A stretch of 64,000 nt of DNA from the NCBI RefSeq assembly GCF_039539345.1, contig NZ_BAABCY010000055.1, positions 27,984 through 91,983 of the forward strand, given 5' to 3'. The stretch is from Snuella lapsa. GTDB lineage: Bacteria; Bacteroidota; Bacteroidia; Flavobacteriales; Flavobacteriaceae. The notes beneath the pieces were generated by a model, which had not been told where the DNA came from, made no database searches, and was given only the letters and a program-made list of their open reading frames with translations. Shown piece after piece: positions 58,659-64,000 of this stretch (within the stretch, counting starts at the first letter, position 1; the number at the start of each line of letters is the position of its first letter). The position numbers and the translations under genes are program-made.

Positions 58659-59972
58659 ATGGATTTAAAAGAAAAATTAATAGCATCCTTTCTGGTATTT
58701 GAGAACCAAACCGATGTAGACACCTATGTACATGACATAAGAACCGATGCTATAAAAACATTTGAAGAGAAAGGTTTTCCTTCTAAAAAAGAAGAAGCTT
58801 GGAAGTATACCTCTTTAAACAGCATTTTAAAGCAAGATTTTAGTGTTTTTCCAAAGCAGGAAAACGCTTTGGAATATAAAGACATAAAAAAATACTTTAT
58901 CCACGATATAGACACTTACAAAGTTGTTTTTATTGATGGTAAATATTCATCGCATTTATCGCAAACAACACACGACGGCATGGATGTTTGCCTTATGTCT
59001 GCTGCACTTTCTAAGCCCAAATACCGCTTAGTTATTGAAAACTATTTTAATAAAGCCGCTACAAAAGATAGCTTGACTTCTTTAAATACTGCTTTTTCAA
59101 GCGAAGGGGCTTATATCCATATCCCAAAGAATAAATTAGTAGATAAACCCATTCAAATAATAAACTTCTCTACAGGTAGTGAGTCGGCTACCATGGTACA
59201 ACCTCGCAACTTGATTGTAGTAGAAGAGAACTCTCATGTTCAAATTATTGAACGACATCAAAGTCTAACAGACAATCCCGTATTAACCAATAGCGTTACT
59301 GAAGTTTTTACTAAAAAACGTGCTATTGTAGATTATTATAAAATTCAGAATGATAATGCTAATGCGTCTTTAATAGACAACACCTTTATTAAGCAACAAC
59401 GGGAAAGCATCTGTTCTGTTCATACCTTCTCATTTGGCGGAAAATTAACACGTAACAACCTTAATTTTTACCAAAACGGAGAACGTATCGATTCCACTTT
59501 AAAAGGCATTACAATCATTGGAGACAAACAACATGTAGACCACAACACTTTAGTTCACCATATAGAACCTAACTGTGAAAGCCATCAAGACTACAAAGGT
59601 ATTTTTGGTGATAGCGCAACAGGTGTATTTAACGGAAAGGTTGTTGTTGAAAAAGAAGCACAAAAAACCAACGCGTTCCAAGCCAACAACAACATTCTTG
59701 TTAGTGATAAAGCCACTATTAATACCAAACCACAACTTGAAATTTTTGCAGACGATGTTAAGTGTTCGCATGGATGCACCATTGGTCAGCTAGACGAAAG
59801 TGCCATGTTTTACCTGCGTTCACGGGGCATTCCTCAAAAAGAAGCAAAAGCTTTATTAATGTACGCTTTTAGCAATAACGTTTTGGATTCGGTTAAAATA
59901 CCAGAAATAAAACAACGCATTAACAAGATCATAGCCAACAAGCTAGGTGTAAACATTGGTTTTGACCTGTAA
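58659..59972 (+). CDS. sufD: Fe-S cluster assembly protein SufD
   Basis: A 437-residue member of the SufBCD complex. The C-terminal beta-helix resembles SufB, with LVHHIEPNCESHQDYKGIFG, FNGKVVVEKEAQKTNAFQAN and DDVKCSHGCTIGQLDESAM. The FPSKKEEAWKYTSLNS segment (about 39-54) is a SufD N-terminal signature. The C-terminal region is intact. Confidence 0.96.
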   Translation: MDLKEKLIASFLVFENQTDVDTYVHDIRTDAIKTFEEKGFPSKKEEAWKYTSLNSILKQDFSVFPKQENALEYKDIKKYFIHDIDTYKVVFIDGKYSSHLSQTTHDGMDVCLMSAALSKPKYRLVIENYFNKAATKDSLTSLNTAFSSEGAYIHIPKNKLVDKPIQIINFSTGSESATMVQPRNLIVVEENSHVQIIERHQSLTDNPVLTNSVTEVFTKKRAIVDYYKIQNDNANASLIDNTFIKQQRESICSVHTFSFGGKLTRNNLNFYQNGERIDSTLKGITIIGDKQHVDHNTLVHHIEPNCESHQDYKGIFGDSATGVFNGKVVVEKEAQKTNAFQANNNILVSDKATINTKPQLEIFADDVKCSHGCTIGQLDESAMFYLRSRGIPQKEAKALLMYAFSNNVLDSVKIPEIKQRINKIIANKLGVNIGFDL

Positions 59973-60009
59973 TTTTCCTTAAAGTTGTTGAATTCCATTT
60001 ACTATAAAT

Positions 60010-61224
60010 ATGTTTAAAGCTGAAGATATTAGAAAAGACTTCCCCATACTTAAACGTGAAGTAAATGGGAAACCCTTGGTTTATTTTGATAATGCTGCAA
60101 CATCTCAAACCCCGCAGCAGGTTATTGACACAATTGTTGATTATTATTCAAACTATAACGCTAATATCCATCGTGGTGTTCACACCTTAAGCCAGGAAGC
60201 TACGGATAAATACGAACAAGCACGCTTAAAGATACAAGCGCACTTTAATGCTAAACACGCTCACGAGATTATATTAACCTCGGGAACAACCCATAGCATT
60301 AACATTGTGGCTAGTGGGTTTACATCACTTTTAAAAGCGGGCGATGAAATTATTGTATCCGCATTAGAACACCATAGCAATATTGTTCCTTGGCAAATGC
60401 TCTGCGAACGTACCGGAGCCATTTTAAAAGTCATCCCCATGAATCAAGATGGTGAATTACTCATGGAAACGTATGATAACCTACTAAGTAAAAAAACTAA
60501 ACTGGTTTTTGTTAACCATATTTCAAATGCCTTAGGAACCATCAACCCTATTGAATACATTATTGAAAAAGCACACCAGGTAGGGGCTGCTGTATTAATT
60601 GATGGTGCACAGGCTTGTCCTCATATAAAAATAGATGTTCAAGAACTCGACGTCGACTTTTATGTAGCATCCGCTCACAAAATGTGTGGTCCAACAGGCG
60701 TGGGTATGTTGTATGGAAAAGAAGCTTTGCTTAAAATATTACCTCCATACCAAGGTGGAGGTGAAATGATCGCCGAAGTAACATTCGAAAAAACAACTTA
60801 TGCCGATTTACCCCATAAATTTGAGGCTGGCACACCCAATATTTGTGGTGGTATTGCCTTTGGAGCAGCCATAGACTATATGAATACTATTGGCATAGGC
60901 ACTATTGCTTCCTATGAAAATGAATTACTGGAGTATGCCACCAAAAAACTTCTGGAGATTGAAGGACTAAAAATATACGGTACTTCAAAACGTAAAACAT
61001 CGGTTATTTCGTTTAATTTAGAAGGCATACACCCCTATGACGTTGGCTCCATTTTAGATAAATTGGGTATTGCCGTTCGAACCGGACACCATTGTGCCCA
61101 GCCTATTATGAATTTCTACAATATCCCAGGTACGGTTAGAGCCTCTATTGCTTTTTACAATACTAAAAACGAAATTGACATCCTTGTTGAGGGAGTTATC
61201 AAAGCAAAGCATATGCTTCTTTAA
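60010..61224 (+). CDS. sufS: Cysteine desulfurase SufS
   Basis: A 404-residue PLP-dependent enzyme that provides sulfur from cysteine for Fe-S cluster assembly. Diagnostic segments are YFDNAATSQTPQQVIDTI, the PLP region with HHSNIVPWQML, the PLP lysine in ASAHKMCGPTGVGML (about residue 225) and the catalytic Cys in RTGHHCAQPIM (about 361). It ends the suf genes seen here; no sufE-type gene is next to it in the window. Confidence 0.97.
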   Translation: MFKAEDIRKDFPILKREVNGKPLVYFDNAATSQTPQQVIDTIVDYYSNYNANIHRGVHTLSQEATDKYEQARLKIQAHFNAKHAHEIILTSGTTHSINIVASGFTSLLKAGDEIIVSALEHHSNIVPWQMLCERTGAILKVIPMNQDGELLMETYDNLLSKKTKLVFVNHISNALGTINPIEYIIEKAHQVGAAVLIDGAQACPHIKIDVQELDVDFYVASAHKMCGPTGVGMLYGKEALLKILPPYQGGGEMIAEVTFEKTTYADLPHKFEAGTPNICGGIAFGAAIDYMNTIGIGTIASYENELLEYATKKLLEIEGLKIYGTSKRKTSVISFNLEGIHPYDVGSILDKLGIAVRTGHHCAQPIMNFYNIPGTVRASIAFYNTKNEIDILVEGVIKAKHMLL

Positions 61225-61309
61225 CACTCTTTTACAAATAAGTAAAGTGCTTTATAAAGTTTATTGTTTTCTTTTTTTATCTTTTAGCCTTTAAAACTGT
61301 AAAGACTCT

Positions 61310-62701
61310 ATGAATAAAAAAAGAACAGGATTACTCTTCTTAGTAATACTAAATTGTCTCATCACTTTAGGGCAAAATCAAAAACAAAAACCAAACTTTA
61401 TTTTAATCGTAGCTGACGATCTAGGCTATGGAGACTTAAGCTTAACTGGAAGCACTCAAATTAAAACACCTAACATAGACAAACTTGCAAATGGTGGTAT
61501 GTTTTTTTCACAAGGTTATGTATCTTCTGCTGTTTGTAGTCCGTCAAGAGCCGGATTTATTACAGGCATTAACCAAGTAGAATTTGGACATGACAATAAT
61601 TTAGCAAACAACCAACCAGGTTTCGATCCCGAATATTTAGGGTTACCTCTATCTGTTAAAACCATAGCGGATCATTTAAAACCACTTGGATATGTTAATG
61701 GCTTAATAGGAAAATGGCACCTTGGACACACCAAACAATTTCACCCCTTAAAACGTGGGTTTGATGAATTCTGGGGCTATACAGGAGGCGGCCACGATTA
61801 CTTTGTTTCAGAAACTAATGGAAAAGGTTATCGGGTTCCCTTAGAATGTAATTACAAAAAACCCCAACAAATAACTTATATTACAGATGACAAAGGCGAT
61901 GAATGTGTTGATTTTATTAAGCGCCATAAAAATGAAGCGTTCTTCCTATTCGCTTCCTTTAACGCTCCGCATACGCCTATGCAAGCCACCAAAGAGGATC
62001 TAGAGCTTTATGCCCATATAAAAGACTCTAAAAGACGTACCTATGCTGCCATGGTTCATCGTTTAGATGTTAATGTTGGTAAAATCATGAACACTTTAAA
62101 AAATCAAGGCTTGGACAAAAACACTTTGGTTATATTTATTAGTGATAATGGAGGCCCAACTAAAACAAATGGCTCTATTAACGCGCCATATAACGGAAAG
62201 AAGGGCACCTTATTAGAAGGTGGTATCCATGTCCCTTATATTATGCATTGGCCAGGAACTATCCCTTCAGGCACTACATACAGCAACCCTGTCTCGTCGT
62301 TAGACTTTGCTCCCACCTTTATGGCATTAGCTGGGGGAAATGAAAAAGCTGTTTCGTTTAGTGGTGTTAATTTACTTCCAGCAATCACATCAACAACCCC
62401 ATTAGCAGAACCTCACGAGCTGCTTAAATGGCGATTTACCATTAGTGCTGCTATTAGAAAAGGTGAATGGAAATTAATAAGACTCCCAGACAGGTTACCC
62501 CTACTATACCATTTACCATCCGACCCTTCAGAACAAAACAACATTGCCCTTAAACATTTAGAAACAACAAAAGATTTATTAAAGACATTGGGCGAATGGG
62601 ATGTAACACTTCCTCACCCCGTATTTTTAGAAGGAGCTCAATGGAAAAAAATCCAACTTGGTCAATACGATGATACCTATCAGATAACGCAACCTGACTA
62701 G
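61310..62701 (+). CDS. Secreted type I sulfatase
   Basis: A 463-residue arylsulfatase-family enzyme with a signal peptide (about 1-22). The activation motif VCSPSR has Cys76, which would be converted to formylglycine by a sulfatase-maturing enzyme not seen in the window. Metal-binding residues are the Asp pair of VADDLG (36-37) and Asp-Asn in FISDNGGPT. The GKWHLGH segment also fits. Marine Bacteroidetes use such enzymes on sulfated polysaccharides, but no glycan locus surrounds this gene. It sits 86 bases after sufS. Confidence 0.92.
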   Translation: MNKKRTGLLFLVILNCLITLGQNQKQKPNFILIVADDLGYGDLSLTGSTQIKTPNIDKLANGGMFFSQGYVSSAVCSPSRAGFITGINQVEFGHDNNLANNQPGFDPEYLGLPLSVKTIADHLKPLGYVNGLIGKWHLGHTKQFHPLKRGFDEFWGYTGGGHDYFVSETNGKGYRVPLECNYKKPQQITYITDDKGDECVDFIKRHKNEAFFLFASFNAPHTPMQATKEDLELYAHIKDSKRRTYAAMVHRLDVNVGKIMNTLKNQGLDKNTLVIFISDNGGPTKTNGSINAPYNGKKGTLLEGGIHVPYIMHWPGTIPSGTTYSNPVSSLDFAPTFMALAGGNEKAVSFSGVNLLPAITSTTPLAEPHELLKWRFTISAAIRKGEWKLIRLPDRLPLLYHLPSDPSEQNNIALKHLETTKDLLKTLGEWDVTLPHPVFLEGAQWKKIQLGQYDDTYQITQPD

Positions 62702-62814
62702 AATTAGTACCAAGTTAGGTAGTTTATCGAAAAGGTGATGCCTTTAAAGATTTTATGCTACTATTTTCCTAATAAATTATATCTTTTATTAAATCTTAAC
62801 CAAAACCACCTAAA

Positions 62815-63894
62815 ATGAAACAGTATTTTTTGAAAATTGCATCTATTTTGTTGCTGGTAACCGCCTGTAATAACAATGGCATAGATATAACTCAGGATCA
62901 AATTGAAATTGACATGAGTGATTTTTTTGTCTATACCGATAATGACACCGACGTAACTTCAAAACAAATCCAAGGAAAAAGAAATATAGAGCCTTGTTAT
63001 ACAATGCAAAACTTAAACCGTTTATTAAATGAAAACCCCGGTCTAGAAAAAAGGATGTACGATATAGAATATCATACAAGAAAATTTATTGCAACAAAAA
63101 AGCCTACCGGAACTCCAGGTGGTGGCCCTCCAGGCAACAATGAAGATCCGGATCCACCATCTAACCCAATTCCTTATGATGGGCCAATAACCATCCCTGT
63201 TGTTGTTAATGTTATTGAAAATTCTGAAGGGCAGGTTTCAGATGCTCAAATTAATTCACAAATAGCTATTTTAAACGAAGACTTCAACAATCTAAACCCC
63301 AATACATCTAAAGTGCCCAATGAGTTTGCTAGCTTAGTTGCCAATTACAATATTACGTTTACATTAAGCAAAATAAGCAGAAAAACTTCGAGCAAAAATA
63401 GTTGGGGCACCAGAGATGCCATGAAATCTTCTAAAAAAGGAGGTATTGATGCAACAGACACCTCTCATTATTTAAACATTTGGGTTTGCGAAATTGGAGG
63501 AGGTATACTCGGATATGCCCAATTTCCAGGAGGACCAACTTCAACAGACGGCGTGGTAATAAGTACTAATTACTTTGGAGAAACTAGTGGTGCTTATGGA
63601 GATGGCAGAACCGCGACCCACGAAGTGGGGCATTGGTTAAACTTAAGACACATATGGGGTGACGGTGGTTGCTCCGTAGACGATTATGTTGATGACACTC
63701 CAATATCTGACGGGCCTAACTATGCGTGTCCAGAATACCCAACTGTTGCATGTGGCTCAAATGACATGACCATGAACTATATGGATTATGTTTATGATGA
63801 TTGTATGTATATGTTTACTGTTGATCAGCATACCAGGTCCAGAGCGCTTTTTGCCAGTGATGGATTTAGGAGTAGTTTTGTAAACTCAAACTAA
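62815..63894 (+). CDS. Secreted M43-family zinc metalloprotease
   Basis: A 359-residue exported protease, probably a lipoprotein (lipidated Cys at about residue 18 in VTACNN). The zinc-binding helix HEVGHWLNLRH at 269-279 gives His269, His273 and His279 with catalytic Glu270, and the Met-turn lies in MTMNYMDYVYDDCMYMF. This is the pappalysin (M43) layout. A Pro/Gly-rich linker (about 98-126) precedes the catalytic region. The substrate is unknown. The tail has no obvious sorting domain. Confidence 0.92.
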   Translation: MKQYFLKIASILLLVTACNNNGIDITQDQIEIDMSDFFVYTDNDTDVTSKQIQGKRNIEPCYTMQNLNRLLNENPGLEKRMYDIEYHTRKFIATKKPTGTPGGGPPGNNEDPDPPSNPIPYDGPITIPVVVNVIENSEGQVSDAQINSQIAILNEDFNNLNPNTSKVPNEFASLVANYNITFTLSKISRKTSSKNSWGTRDAMKSSKKGGIDATDTSHYLNIWVCEIGGGILGYAQFPGGPTSTDGVVISTNYFGETSGAYGDGRTATHEVGHWLNLRHIWGDGGCSVDDYVDDTPISDGPNYACPEYPTVACGSNDMTMNYMDYVYDDCMYMFTVDQHTRSRALFASDGFRSSFVNSN

Positions 63895-63939
63895 AATTTT
63901 TCATAATAATTTAAAAAGGCGCCTATTTTGGTAGCCATG

Positions 63940-63969
63940 GTCGGAAGATTTTTTCTTCCGACTTTTTTT
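63940..63969 (+). terminator. Terminator after the M43 protease gene
   Basis: GTCGGAAGA, loop TTTTT, TCTTCCGAC, then a run of seven T. The 9-bp stem is perfect. Confidence 0.9.
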
Positions 63970-64000
63970 GTTTTATAGGGTAGATTATTTTGCAATATTC

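Noticed and set aside
1..64000. tRNA, rRNA, CRISPR array, prophage or insertion sequence
   Set aside because: No cloverleaf-like gene, rRNA segment, regularly spaced direct repeats, integrase or transposase could be recognised on either strand.

Overview
This window is AT-rich chromosomal DNA that reads as a member of the Bacteroidetes, most probably a marine member of the Flavobacteriaceae. Several things point that way. Good promoter candidates match the Bacteroidetes pattern TTTG, about 19 bases, TAnnTTTG (clearest before rplU and sdhC). Shine-Dalgarno sequences are essentially absent. L21 carries the lineage's C-terminal extension, and many proteins belong to Bacteroidetes-type families (DUF3098, DUF3127, DUF4199, DUF4301, TonB-dependent receptors, four-helix-bundle proteins, short-lipobox lipoproteins). 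I see no rRNA, tRNA, CRISPR array, phage or transposase. Most of the window is core genome with small accessory insertions.

Layout. 1-4258 (minus): a SWIM zinc-finger protein cut by the window edge, and leuS. 4575-9844 (plus): EamA transporter, ftsX, a lipoprotein, DUF3098, uppP, truB and a TonB-like protein. 9828-16589: thioredoxin-like protein, tag, Gfo/Idh/MocA oxidoreductase, aat, DUF3127, flavin reductase-like protein, sensor kinase, HIT protein and greA. 16760-23152: a Rieske-like lipoprotein, then a probable thiamine-salvage region. In that region a TPP riboswitch controls a TonB-dependent receptor, and five overlapping minus-strand genes encode a thiamine-binding-family protein, a PnuC/PnuT-family permease, a NadR-like P-loop kinase, DUF4301 and an ArfB-like hydrolase. 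23335-26158: GGGP-synthase-family enzyme, phosphopantetheinyl transferase and ahcY.

26347-34869: an orphan Vsr-like nuclease, a large haem-binding lipoprotein, a small unknown protein, a beta-barrel protein, and a beta-propeller phytase coupled to a TonB-dependent receptor. 35063-40250: rplU-rpmA, DUF4199, a metal-binding HMA lipoprotein, aldo/keto reductase, OmpA-like protein and exonuclease III. 40427-44754: a giant outer-membrane protein and an M28 peptidase. 44846-48734: succinate dehydrogenase/fumarate reductase (sdhCAB) with a four-helix-bundle gene inserted between sdhA and sdhB. 49132-55228: aminopeptidase P, aspartate kinase, a divergent ACT-domain protein, an alpha/beta hydrolase, a tandem pair of small Cys/His proteins, and thiL. 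55539-61224: the SUF iron-sulfur assembly operon with an extra lipoprotein gene inside it. 61310-63894: a secreted sulfatase and an M43 metalloprotease.

The most distinctive signals are two families of small structured repeats. One has a 31-bp palindrome twice inside leuS, in the same reading frame, with compensating stem changes, and a related core in the greA leader. The other is a roughly 90-bp multi-hairpin intergenic repeat present three times (6539-6627, 14376-14468, 23165-23258). Other points for follow-up are the thiamine-salvage locus, the four-helix-bundle insertion, the Vsr-like protein lacking its zinc ligands, the ACT-domain gene facing lysC and the tandem Cys/His proteins. All calls come from reading the sequence; no database search was run.
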